A program made the translations under genes and the position numbers. Below, one piece after another: positions 37,501 through 46,200 of a DNA stretch of 64,000 nt (within the stretch, counting starts at the first letter, position 1; the number at the start of each line of letters is the position of its first letter). The notes under the pieces were generated by a model, which had not been told where the DNA came from, made no database searches, and saw only the letters and a list, made by a program, of their open reading frames with translations. The stretch spans positions 322,013 through 386,012 of the forward strand of contig WBMV01000447.1 of assembly GCA_013396655.1 (NCBI GenBank), written 5' to 3'. The stretch is from Campylorhamphus procurvoides. Its lineage: Eukaryota > Chordata > Aves > Passeriformes > Dendrocolaptidae.

Positions 37501-38354
37501 TTTATAGTGGCTCTGTCAAAACCCAAACATGTTCTGGATTGTTAAAATGTAAGAGTCTGCCTGTTGTAGTCTGTTAAAACTTCTTTAATATTCTTGAATT
37601 TCCCCTTCTTAACAGAGATACAGGCTTGGAGTACGTCTCTATTACAGAGTGATGGAGTCTATGCTGAAGTCGGTAAGTTTAGTGCTGGTAGCTCAGTACT
37701 GCAATACATTTAGAAATAATAAGAATATTCATAAGTTTGGTCTGATTTATATATTTCAGGAGGAAGAGCGCCTCTCAGTGCAGAATTTCAGGTACTTGCG
37801 CCTCACTTGTTATAGAAGTGTGCTGTTTCAATCTTAAGGCAAGTACTAACAACTTCCTTTCTTTTTAGCACACTTCTGAATGATAATATCTTCCACACAT
37901 CTCTTCTGGCCTGTGCTGTTGAGGTTGTCATGGCTACATATGGTGGTAAGTTGAATCTAAAGTCCCGCATAGCACTGTTATTTATTGGTCGTTATTGCCA
38001 TTTGTTCTAATATATACAATAAATATAAGAAAACCCCAAAACCTCATAGAAATATCTGAACTAGCAATGATTCAATATATACAAAAAGGAAAAAATATCA
38101 AAAATGAAAGAATGTGGTACTTGTTATAATTGCAGTCCATTTTCCCTTCAGGAAATGCTTCACAAAGTGATGGTACCAGTGCTGAAACAGACTTGTCTTT
38201 CCCATGGATTCTCAATGTATTTGATTTAAAAGCTTTTGACTTCTACAAGGTGATTGAAAGCTTTATTAGAGCAGAGCCCAGCCTAACACGGGAAATGATA
38301 AAGCATCTAGAACGTTGTGAACATCGAATTATGGAGTCTCTTGCTTGGCAATCT
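13415..38354 (+). CDS. RB1: RB1 retinoblastoma protein, exons 2-17 (partial; exon 1 in a gap, exons 18 on beyond the window)
   Basis: Nuclear pocket protein that binds E2F-DP and LxCxE partners to repress S-phase genes; it is inactivated by cyclin-CDK phosphorylation. Sixteen consecutive exons total 1,570 coding bases, and every junction keeps frame. Ten of the sixteen exon lengths equal the human ones exactly as I recall them (39, 68, 111, 78, 110, 78, 88, 117, 57, 32, with 77 for exon 16 also equal), while exons 2, 3, 4, 8 and 17 differ by multiples of three. Order of domains: RbN cyclin folds (exons 2-10), linker with TP sites (exon 11), pocket A (exons 12-17). Signature stretches include [27 protein letters not shown] and SFPWILNV. 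Codons are intact, with no stop or frameshift. The second half of the pocket and the C-terminal domain are missing only because the window ends inside intron 17. Regulation is expected from the promoter at 13171-13251. Confidence 0.97.
14321..14526 (-). mobile_element. CR1 LINE 3'-end fragment
   Basis: TATCACAGAACTGTAAGATT, GGACATCTGGATATCATCTA, then ACCCCCCTGCCAGGGCAGG, ACATCTCCAGAGAGGGAGAC, CCTCCCTGGGCAGGCTGTTC and AGCGTAAAGAAGTTT in the order of a reverse-complement CR1 end. Diverged, so an old insertion. Confidence 0.85.
18888..19128 (-). mobile_element. CR1 LINE 3'-end fragment
   Basis: Begins GATCATAGAATGGTTTGGG, then CCACTAGACCCGGTTGCTCA. It jumps to TTCTCCAGGCTGAACATCCC, then GCCCCAGCCCTCTGATCATC and TTCGTGGCC, all CR1 motifs in reverse complement. 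The middle of the usual 3' end is missing, so it carries an internal deletion. Confidence 0.88.
20522..20543. repeat. A-rich run
   Basis: Near-uninterrupted A with one or two G. Simple repeat; it could be an old retroposon tail on the + strand, but no body is recognisable before it. Confidence 0.6.
20848..20957 (+). CDS. RB1: RB1 exon 3
   Basis: 110 bases (human 116). Encodes [20 protein letters not shown] and [16 protein letters not shown] plus two bases of the next codon. Corresponds to human GGYIQKKKELWG...FTFTELQKNIEI. Donor GTAAGT. Confidence 0.96.
20958..22545 (+). other. RB1: RB1 intron 3
   Basis: 1,588 bases, GTAAGT to TTTTTTTCAG. No recognisable element. Confidence 0.9.
22546..22680 (+). 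CDS. RB1: RB1 exon 4
   Basis: 135 bases (human 120). Encodes [44 protein letters not shown] plus two bases of Arg. It is five residues longer than human in the loop after LKEVD. Strong TTTTTTTCAG acceptor, weaker GTAGAG donor. Confidence 0.96.
22681..23898 (+). other. RB1: RB1 intron 4
   Basis: 1,218 bases. AT-rich, nothing recognisable. Confidence 0.9.
23899..23937 (+). CDS. RB1: RB1 exon 5
   Basis: 39 bases, as in human. Completes Arg, then [12 protein letters not shown] and two bases of Glu. Acceptor TATTCTAG, donor GTAAGT. Confidence 0.95.
23938..24569 (+). other. RB1: RB1 intron 5
   Basis: 632 bases with no recognisable element. Confidence 0.9.
24570..24637 (+). CDS. RB1: RB1 exon 6
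   Basis: 68 bases, as in human. Encodes [23 protein letters not shown] and one base of Gly, part of the second N-terminal cyclin fold. Acceptor CTCTCTACAG, donor GTGAGT. Confidence 0.96.
24638..26066 (+). other. RB1: RB1 intron 6
   Basis: 1,429 bases. Contains the A/T-only tract at 24978-25067; otherwise nothing recognisable. Confidence 0.9.
24978..25067. repeat. AT-rich low-complexity tract
   Basis: Almost pure A/T over 90 bases with ATATAT and AATAAA-like units. Simple sequence. Confidence 0.7.
26067..26177 (+). CDS. RB1: RB1 exon 7
   Basis: 111 bases, as in human. Encodes [37 protein letters not shown] and one base of Lys. Very close to human [20 protein letters not shown]. Acceptor TATTTGCAG, donor GTAAGG. 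Confidence 0.97.
26178..28404 (+). other. RB1: RB1 intron 7
   Basis: 2,227 bases. No repeat family recognised. Confidence 0.9.
28405..28553 (+). CDS. RB1: RB1 exon 8
   Basis: 149 bases (human 143). Encodes [50 protein letters not shown]. It keeps the TP site matching human Thr252, but the preceding SP of human (Ser249) is SA here. Acceptor CTTTCCAG, donor GTAATG. Confidence 0.97.
28554..29263 (+). other. RB1: RB1 intron 8
   Basis: 710 bases with no recognisable element. Confidence 0.9.
29264..29341 (+). CDS. RB1: RB1 exon 9
   Basis: 78 bases, as in human, phase 0 at both ends. Encodes [20 protein letters not shown] and SNGLPE. Acceptor TTATTTTTAG, donor GTAAGT. Confidence 0.97.
29370..30464 (-). 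mobile_element. Avian solo LTR of an endogenous retrovirus-like element
   Basis: About 1.1 kb that I recognise as an LTR family common in bird genomes; I do not assign a family name. On the - strand it starts TGTTTTTGGTA and ends CACCAAAACA, the TG...CA form with a short terminal inverted repeat. Near its - strand start are CCAAT-type motifs (GAGCCAATGCC), then many degenerate CTGCTCCAGCATGGG and GGGCTGCAGG units (on the + strand), which give it an internal repeat look. No internal retroviral gene is present. The open frames across 29665-30307 and 29861-30103 are repeat sequence, not genes. I could not find a clear target-site duplication, so the exact ends are uncertain. Confidence 0.8.
31225..31372. 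repeat. TA/TG microsatellite
   Basis: Alternating TGTG, TATA and ACAC units over about 150 bases, including GTATATATATACACAC, which is self-complementary. Probably length-variable and prone to assembly error. Confidence 0.85.
32634..32657. repeat. Perfect 10-bp inverted repeat with 4-base loop
   Basis: CCATCTCCAA, loop ACCA, TTGGAGATGG. With one G-T pair the stem extends further. Surrounding sequence has a higher G+C than the rest of the intron. Confidence 0.7.
33023..33132 (+). CDS. RB1: RB1 exon 10
   Basis: 110 bases, as in human. Encodes [36 protein letters not shown] plus two bases. Acceptor is TTTTTTTTGAG with G at -3; donor GTAATA. Confidence 0.96.
33278..33519 (+). mobile_element. 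CR1 LINE 3'-end fragment, sense
   Basis: TTTATAGCAGGGCCTG, GTAGGACAAGGGGTAATGG, then GGTGGATGCCCCATCCCTGG, GGGGGTTGGACTACAAGG and AAGGTCCCTTCCAA, the forward CR1 order. A segment is missing after the AATGTGGAA at 33352, so it has an internal deletion. Confidence 0.9.
33745..33800 (-). mobile_element. Possible degraded CR1 remnant
   Basis: GAAGGTCATCTAGTCTAACA and GCTCAAAGCAGAT resemble the reverse-complement start of a CR1 3' end; the rest is not recognisable. Confidence 0.35.
33958..34035 (+). CDS. RB1: RB1 exon 11
   Basis: 78 bases, as in human. Encodes [26 protein letters not shown] and two bases of Arg: the interdomain linker. TPLK and TPVR correspond to the human Thr356 and Thr373 CDK sites and both fit S/T-P-x-K/R. 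NSP is an extra SP not in human. Acceptor TTTCTGTAG, donor GTATGA. Confidence 0.96.
34036..36251 (+). other. RB1: RB1 intron 11
   Basis: 2,216 bases. A T-rich run near 36160-36172; otherwise nothing recognisable. Confidence 0.9.
36252..36339 (+). CDS. RB1: RB1 exon 12
   Basis: 88 bases, as in human. Encodes [20 protein letters not shown] and [10 protein letters not shown], the beginning of pocket A. Acceptor TTTTTCTAG, donor GTAAGT. Confidence 0.97.
36340..36812 (+). other. RB1: RB1 intron 12
   Basis: 473 bases with no recognisable element. Confidence 0.9.
36813..36929 (+). CDS. RB1: RB1 exon 13
   Basis: 117 bases, as in human, 39 codons in phase 0. Encodes [39 protein letters not shown]. 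The Trp in GQGWAE replaces a Cys in human. Acceptor TTTATTAG, donor GTAAGT. Confidence 0.97.
36930..37615 (+). other. RB1: RB1 intron 13
   Basis: 686 bases with no recognisable element. Confidence 0.9.
37616..37672 (+). CDS. RB1: RB1 exon 14
   Basis: 57 bases, as in human, phase 0. Encodes [19 protein letters not shown]. Acceptor CTTCTTAACAG, donor GTAAGT. Exons 14 to 16 lie within 330 bases, separated by introns of only 87 and 77 bases. Confidence 0.97.
37760..37791 (+). CDS. RB1: RB1 exon 15
   Basis: 32 bases, as in human. Encodes [10 protein letters not shown] and two bases of Ser. Acceptor ATATTTCAG, donor GTACTT. Confidence 0.95.
37869..37945 (+). CDS. RB1: RB1 exon 16
   Basis: 77 bases, as in human. 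Encodes [26 protein letters not shown] and one base of Gly. Human has SKLLND here, so Lys is replaced by Thr. Acceptor TTCTTTTTAG, donor GTAAGT. Intron 16 after it is 206 bases. Confidence 0.96.
38152..38354 (+). CDS. RB1: RB1 exon 17
   Basis: 203 bases (human 197). Encodes [60 protein letters not shown] and MESLAWQS; ends in phase 0. Continues pocket A. The extra six bases fall in the variable start of the exon. Acceptor TTCCCTTCAG, donor GTAAGT. Confidence 0.97.
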
Positions 38355-39310
38355 GTAAGTAATACTTTAAAATAGTATTTGCCCTTGTATAACATGCTTA
38401 CCTAGAAAAAAACAATCACACCCAACTCTATAAAATAAATTGTGGTCTTGCTGAGATTTGTTTCTAGAAAAATAAATTAAAAGAGCAAAACAGGATTAGT
38501 TTTGCTATGTCTTCTGGTTTGGGAAAAAGGAGTATATCAGAAGAAGAAGTCAACACAGCTCTGCTGATTTATGTGAATGTAAGCCATCATCATTTTACTA
38601 GTCTGGTATGAATCATAAGGGTAATACCATTAAACAGTGTTTTGTACCAAAGTCAAGGCAGTAAATTTTACGCTTTTATTTGAAGGTTAATTTTTTTTCA
38701 GTTTCTACTTGGCAATAGGACCTTATTTCTGAGCATCTGGTATGTTTGTTAATAGTACTTAAAATACTGTTTCGCACTGTCCTTTGCACTTCAGTCACTT
38801 CGGTATTTTTGGATGCCATCACAATAAAATGCTGCCAGGTTGGGATTTTTGTGGCTGGATTTCAGTAAATCAAACATTGTTCGTTTTATTATTGGTTACT
38901 TATAAATCAGAAATATGCTGTTTATGCCACAAAACAGGAGACTGTAGAGACTAGTAGTTTTGAACAGAGCGACATAAGGCAACCATTTAAGAACTCATCC
39001 TATATCTTTTAGTTCTGGAAAGTTTAAAAAATATGATGGGCCATACCTAATAGAGTAGTTTAATTGTGAAGCGACTTTTCTTTTTGGGGTAAACTGCGTT
39101 TGGTTTGTGTACAACTCGAGAGTGTAAAGTTAACAATTTTCTAGTAAGGGTGATACTTTACCAGGCTGTGGGATTATGCTCCTGGATTCAAGGAGCGTTG
39201 TTTCCCTGAACAAGGAGAGCTCCATCTAGCTTAGGAGAAACATGCTGGAAGTAATTGCCTTGATTCAGGGTGAATCTAGTGGACCACCTTGTGCCAACCA
39301 GCTCTTGCCA

Positions 39311-39370
39311 CTTGATTTTCCTTGCTGACACTTGATTTTCCTTGCTGACACTTGATTTTCCTTGCTGACA
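39311..39370. repeat. Tandem repeat, 3 perfect copies of a 20-bp unit
   Basis: Unit CTTGATTTTCCTTGCTGACA at 39311, 39331 and 39351, with no mismatch between copies. Perfect identity suggests recent expansion and probable copy-number variation. Confidence 0.95.
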
Positions 39371-40135
39371 AAGTCAGTGGGGACATGTTGCTCTCTGAAT
39401 GTGCCCTATTAGAAAGGTGACCTTTCCACTGGGGGAGCCAAGAAGTGTACCTGGCTCCATGCTCATCACCATGACATTATATGTGCCCTAGAATGTCTGA
39501 TGTAATTTTTTTTCCCCTGAAACATTTTTGCATGTTTGATGTCCTGGGAAATGTGCATTGCCTCTTCACTGCTGTGTAAATGTCTTTGTGGTTTTGCTGT
39601 TCTTTGAATAAGATGGCCTGAAAGCCATCTGTATTCTTTATCAGGGCCTATAGAAACAGGGTGAAGGAAGCAGTGTTCTAAGAGGCAGACAGTATTTTAA
39701 GAAACTTGCAGGCATGTAAGAGGTGTTTGAGAATTGTAACCTTCAGAGGACAAAAGATGGAGGTACAGGTAACGCAGGTTTGACTCTGCACAGGCAAAAG
39801 TCACTCCTGCTACTTTTTGCAAACCTGTTTGAAGCCAGCTTTCTGGTCAGCAATAAGTCATATTTACCAGTTTCTACCCAGTAATTCAAGTACCACGTGC
39901 ACATAGTATCATTTGGACCTGGGCTTTCAAACTGAAAAACGCAAGGAAATGTGTTTTCAAACCTTACAGGTGTTGCAGGCTTTTGTGAAGCAAATTATGT
40001 CAACAACAAGTACAGATTTATTTCAGACTTTTTGTGTGCTCTGCTTGAATGTATTTTAATGTATCAAATCTCTCTTCTTGAGCTCTAGAGGTACTGGTTT
40101 GGAGTGGTTTATATAGCTGATTTGAGTGTTAATAG

Positions 40136-40240
40136 CATGGAAGAGTTCAGTTGGAAGAGACCTACAGTGATGACCTTGTGCCAGCCTGTGGAGTGCAGCC
40201 TAGTGAAGGGGAAGAAAAGGAATGTGCAGCACATGCATCC
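40136..40240 (-). mobile_element. Possible degraded CR1 remnant
   Basis: AGAGTTCAGTTGGAAGAGAC then CTACAGTGATGACC resembles the start of a reverse-complement CR1 3' end, but the following sequence is too diverged to confirm. Confidence 0.35.
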
Positions 40241-43200
40241 AAGGGCCCTGCTGCTTCATTGACCTACATGTCATGTCTCACCTGAGTCTCCCCAGCCTCA
40301 GGACAGTGACTGCCTCCTGTTGTTGGAGGCTTGGCATTAGAGGGCACAGCAGGTTTTGCTCAAGAGCTGAGGGCAGCTGTGGCAGCCAGGACAGGCATCC
40401 CAAAGTTCTGTGCTCGCCTCTGTTGCCTCCTCTGGCTATCCATGAGGGAAGGGCTCTGAGTTGTAAACAGCAGTGTTTAGTGGTGGCTCAGGGGAGAAAC
40501 AGTAGTGAAACATCTATGCTAAAATGTCTTGCTGTCTGGGTCACTGCAGCAAAAGATCTGAGGCCCCACATAGAAACGCAGAGCCATGAGTCCTTTAGTG
40601 CAGAAAATCCACTCATTCCTCACATCTAAATATTGGCTGGTTTTGTCTGAAAACAGTACTTAACCTGTTAGAAACAGGAGAAAATGCTGCTGTGGCTGAC
40701 TCAGGAGGCTGTTGAGGTGTCCCAGAAGGCTCAGCTAATGAACACAGGAATGGTTTACTGTATTCTTCTGCACTTCTTTACCTGGGTATTGTTCGCATCT
40801 AGTGGTGTACAAGGTTTTCCAGTGTCTGCAGTTCCCTCAAGAATGGGTAGGCAATTAGAGAAGTGTGGTTTGTAAAAGTAAATACTTCTTAACCTCCAAA
40901 CACTTGATAAAGGAGGAGAGAAAAGCCAGATGCCTCCTTCTTACTTGTAAGGAATGTCCTACCATAAGTGATTGCTTTGGGTTAATTTTAAACAAAGTAC
41001 CCAGCAGTCTTAAGAAGATGGAATCTCAAGAAGGTTCGAGCTTGCTCATGTGGTTAGAGAATGCATTTTTTTAAATGTTAGAATGAAGAAGAAAAGCATG
41101 GAATGAGTAAAGCTTATGGAAAAAAATCTAGCTTGGTAAATAGAAAGTATTGAAATGTATTTATTTACAAATATTTGCATAATGCAAATCTGATTCCTCT
41201 ACTTATTTGCCATGTGTTTTTGTTTAGTTCTTGCCTCTCCCACCTCTCCCAGGTAGTGCATTTCATTACAAGGCTTGTCTGCATTTTGGAGAGTCAGGTC
41301 TGTATTTATCCAGACTTTCCTCATTCTCCTGACTGCTTTGACTTCAGTGTCAGTGAGAGATTTAAAAGGACTGAGCAATTTAATACAGCATTGCTTGAGT
41401 TTATTGTACTTTTACTTGTCACAGAACTTTAGTGAGGAAAATGCCTTGCATAATTTCTCTGGAGAAAAGTCTTAAGTGCATCTGACCTTTAGCTGACTTT
41501 TGAAGCTGTATCGAATGAATGTGATATTTCTTACTGTTATTTGAAGATAATATGTTACTCCTTAGCTAGTCATTATGAGGATGTTTATTGTTTTTGCATA
41601 GCTGGCTGATTTAGTTGTTTGTGCTTTAGGAAGGAAATGAAGCTTTTCTGGGTCGTTCTTTCTTTTAACTAAGAAAAAAAGCCAAAAGAAGGCATCACCA
41701 GACAAAATAAATGGTAGAAAACAGCTGGAGGTTGTTCTCTATAATTCTTTATTTTAAGAAGGGATGGGTACATACTGACTACATCATGCGAAAAGTACTT
41801 CCTTTTCCTTAAATTTTTATTGCACCCTGAAAGGAGAAGCCCCATTTACCAACTCAGATATTTACCAGTGAGGTTGTGATGCTTCCAGATGCAGATTATA
41901 TGGAGATCAGTTAAGAATGTGTTAATAATTTTGCATGATTTTTAGTTGCAAAATAGAAATATACTGCACAATATTCTTTCTTTACTATAGAAAGTTTGTG
42001 TTCACTTAGGGTATTTTGGGCACTATTTTGATTTCGTAACTTGAAGTATAGGGAACTGAAATTACTTGAGACTAACAGATCACGATATCCTTTGCTTCTT
42101 TTTATCATATTTCTGTAAATATGATTTAAACCCTGCCATAGTTAAAATCTGTTTCCTATGAAAGGGATAGCTCATTATCTGCGAGCCTGGGAGTTCATGA
42201 TCAGCCTTTTCCATAATTCTGTCAAACTGATTTCTTCTGTGGCCAGCCAAAAAAAGTAATTCTTTTGAATATCTGAAATGATGATTGTGTGAACAAATTC
42301 GAAAATATCTGAATTTCCTGTAGAGAAAGCCTTTCAACTGTCCTGTCACATCTTTGACTGAAGTGCCACTGTTTACCGCACTGTGTTAGGAATAAACACA
42401 GAAGAGCAGGTTTTCAGTGCAAGCAAATCAAACACAAAGTCTATCAGTTTTCAATATACTTTGAGTGAAATATCTGTAATATCTGAAATGCATTTGTTTC
42501 AACTTAAGTTTGGGGGTTTTTTTGAGAGGGGTTTTTTGGTTGTTGTGGGTTTTTGTGTGTGCTGTGTCATTCAAGAAAGCAAACACCTATGGAGTATCTT
42601 TGTTATCTGTGTCTGCAAAGCAGTCTGTGTTTCCCTACCTCTCAGCTTCCAATCTGCTCATGAGCTCTGAATGGGGAGAAACAATCAAGGTATTACATTT
42701 TTCATGCTTCTGCTTAGAGAATGCTCTTCCTGCAAATGCCCTTTCATGTGTACGGTAAATGGAGGGCGTGGGTACGCATGTTCTAAATCATCACACTTGG
42801 CATACTTAAAATAATTTGGGCCATGCTACAGGCTACAGAATGCTTTCTTTGCAAGCCAACTTTTAGTGGGCCCAACACAAGATGAGTGAAGCCCTTCTGT
42901 TCTGTAAGGGTTCAGCTGCCCAGTGCTGGGGTAATGAAAGGGTCTTGTTCTTCTGCAGTAGAGTTGCAGCCCAACTGTAGACTTGTCTAAAGACAAAATA
43001 ACTTATGCCAACCCAGTAAGGTGGGTTAGAGAAAGAAGCATGCCACCAACTCTGGTTAGCTCGATGGATGGTAGAATGTTTGTTGTTAACTTGTTAAGTC
43101 ATCTGCCTGAGCAGTAGGAGTAAAGAGGTATTCCTCATAGGACTGCAGTTTTAAAAGGTTATGTGGTAGCTTTTGCTGTTAACAGGGATGAGGCCAGCTG

Positions 43201-46200
43201 CACCACCTTCTGCAACCCCACAACAACCCAGAACAGATTGTGAATGTTCATTGTGACAGGCTGAAGGGAATTCATTCACAGCTTGATTTGGTCTGCTGTC
43301 TTCAGCTGTGGTTTTGGTGTTTTTTTTGTGTGAGTAACAAACAGATGTTGAACCAAACCAAAGCAGTGCATTGCAGTGGAGCTCTTGACACCAGAGCCTT
43401 CTTTGGCTGTATTGCTCTTTAACACTTAGTGTTGGGATTAGTGTTTGTATTTTTAAAGGAAGAATGAACACCAGGATTGGTATATGTTGTGATTTAGAGT
43501 TGTAATGTGTTTTGGAGTTCTGTTGACTGGTGCAGGATGAAGATGGCTCTATGAAGTTACTGCTCTTAATGGTTAAAATATGATCAGCAGTAGACAAGTG
43601 TGCTTTGCTTTATTTGTAATTTCTTCCATGTAGCATTGCCTAATCTCTAGTCCATAATGCTTCTCCTTTATTAGCTGCTTCTTCTCTGTGATTTCTACTA
43701 GCAATTCAACATTCGCTATGAAATCTACAGTACTGTTGTATATCATTGATTTAACATAACTTAATGTTTACAATAAGTATTTGTCAAGTAACAATATAGT
43801 TAATATTTATACTTGTGTACCTCATCCCACACCAAAGACTTCTGTTGGTTTTAAATAATGCAGCTCATTGCATCAGAAATGCCTTCCTGATGAAAACTAT
43901 GCATTCCCAAAGAATACATTATTGCATTAATATAACAAACTCACTGAGCTGGAATAACAGCAGACCTACTTTGATCATGCGGTAAGGAGAAAAATATTAA
44001 ATAGCTATGTTTAAGATTTGCATAAAAATCTTTAGATCCAAGTCAGTGTAAAGCTGTGAGCAATTACAGGTGAGCAAGTACTCCCTAGTACTTTGGTATA
44101 GTACAGGCTTAGCTATGCAACTCGCTAGTCTTTGGTTGTACAAGGACACAGTTATTGTGGAGCTCACTGTGCTCAGGTGCTTAGTGCCTGTCTCCCTCAG
44201 TGCAGTGTACAATTTCAAGTTAGGTTTCTCTGCTCCTTGTAAGGAGGAATTGAGGATCTATGAAAGAGAGTTAGTACATTTTCTTGTGGTGTATCCTTCT
44301 CAGCAGTGAATTGTGTTAGGTTTGTCTGAAGTCCTACACCTTTCCTGGAGATAAGTGTCTGCATGCAGTTTGAAGACCTTTTTGATTTCGACATCTTAAG
44401 TAATTCCTTTTAAGACAGCAAGAAGTACAAAGGGTCATGCTGTCAATGTTTCATACATTAGCTTGCTGAGTAAGTCGTTTACTGTTGTGTTAAAAGAATG
44501 AGTCTAAAATCTTGTTGATAGGCAGCCAAGTCAGGCCTGGTGGCAAGAGCTGGGTGTTAGGGGCTGAATCTGTCCTGAGGGCTTTAAAGAGACAATAGAT
44601 TGGGCTTGAGTATCACCCCACATACCCTGGCCTATTTTGGCATTTGTCTCCTCTCTTCTGGACAATGCCTAGGCAAGATTTGGGGCATAATGCAGCTCAG
44701 GGACTGCTAATTCATACTGCTGGTATGGATTAGCAGTGGAGAACGTTTAGTGGTGGTGCATGTGGGTGCAGGCTGTGCTTTGCCACTTGCCCTTGAGGCC
44801 TTAGGACAGGCTGTGGCTCGTTGTGTTACCAGCCACAGATTCAGTCGTGGGTTCAACCACATGAGTGACTGCAGTGCTGGCAAATGAGTCACGCCTGCCT
44901 GCACGCTTTCCTCTAGGCTCCAGGACTCATATGTGTTTCTGCACAGCAGCTGGCTTCTCTTGAAAAAGCTGGTCTGTTCCTCTCATGCCTACTAAATTTT
45001 GCCTTTCCTCAGATAGAGGAATACCTAATTTGTGAATGAGGGACAGCCTTAAGCACAAAAAGAAGTGCTCAGCATATCCAGAATGACAGTATTTGCAAGT
45101 ACACTTACTGTCAGGATGCAAACTACTTAGGGTGCTTCACGGGTGTAAAGACAGGCACTTGAGGAATTGCAGGCAGCAGATTGCTCTTGCAGACATCACT
45201 CATTTCCAGTGGTCTTCTTGATTTTAGGCACCTGGTATCCTGCCTGAGCTTGGAAGTTGCAATGGACAATGATTTATAATATTTTCTAGAGTTTTTCTTG
45301 CAGGGGACAAAACATGCTAAGGGCCACCAAACGAAGGCTTTTCATGTGCTCACCATGGTCCTTTCAACAAAGTTACATTAGGAGGGTGCAGCTTTAACCC
45401 TCAGAAGGAAACTGAGGACATATTTGAGGTTTTCTGTCTGTACAGACATACTAAATATATCTCTCTTTGCATCATGAGTGAGTTCTAGAAGCATGTGAGA
45501 TGAGACTGGTCACTACCATCACTGCTGCTTGGCGTGATAGTGCTAAAGGGTCACACTGGTTCTGCTGCATGTGCTTTTTTGAATTTTTTTAAGGTTATGA
45601 CATTTCAGTTGTCACTGCTGTGGCTGGAAAACCCTCTATGATTTTGCCTTTATCATACAGGGCACGTTCTTATAAGTCTGTAAGATGATTGCTTTTTGGG
45701 TATGTGTGAATATACCATACAGTGTAGCATAAATATGTATATATTGATATGCTATTTTGTTTTGAGCATGTATATATGCACACTTTTTAATAAATGCTTA
45801 AATAAAATGTGTGCTTCTCCCATGCATTTCCAGTACTCCTGAACAGTTTCCTTTTATAGAAATCGTGCTGTGCTTTTTGAGGCTTGAAACTCTATCTGCC
45901 TGAACAGCTGAAGGCAAACTGAAAATCCAGGAAGAATAGCAAATGACAGTCTTCACTGTCTGTACCATTACTTTGAAAATCTTCTCTGCCACTCCTGTTT
46001 ATCATGAAGATGACTCAAGCTGTTATTCATGCTTGGGTGTTACCATCTGAGCAAATCCTCTAGGCTACTGGAAGACAAACCAGAACACTTAAAGCTGAGG
46101 TCCTGTGTTTCCTGCTTTTGTCTGTGTTGACAGTGTTCACTTCTGGGTAGGCACTCAGTAAGTGTACAAAAATGCTCACCAGGGCTGTGAGGTATTGGTT

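Noticed and set aside
44790..44880. tRNA-like stretch (GTGGGTTCAACCAC)
   Set aside because: It lacks a matching acceptor stem, D-arm and anticodon arm; taken as a chance match.
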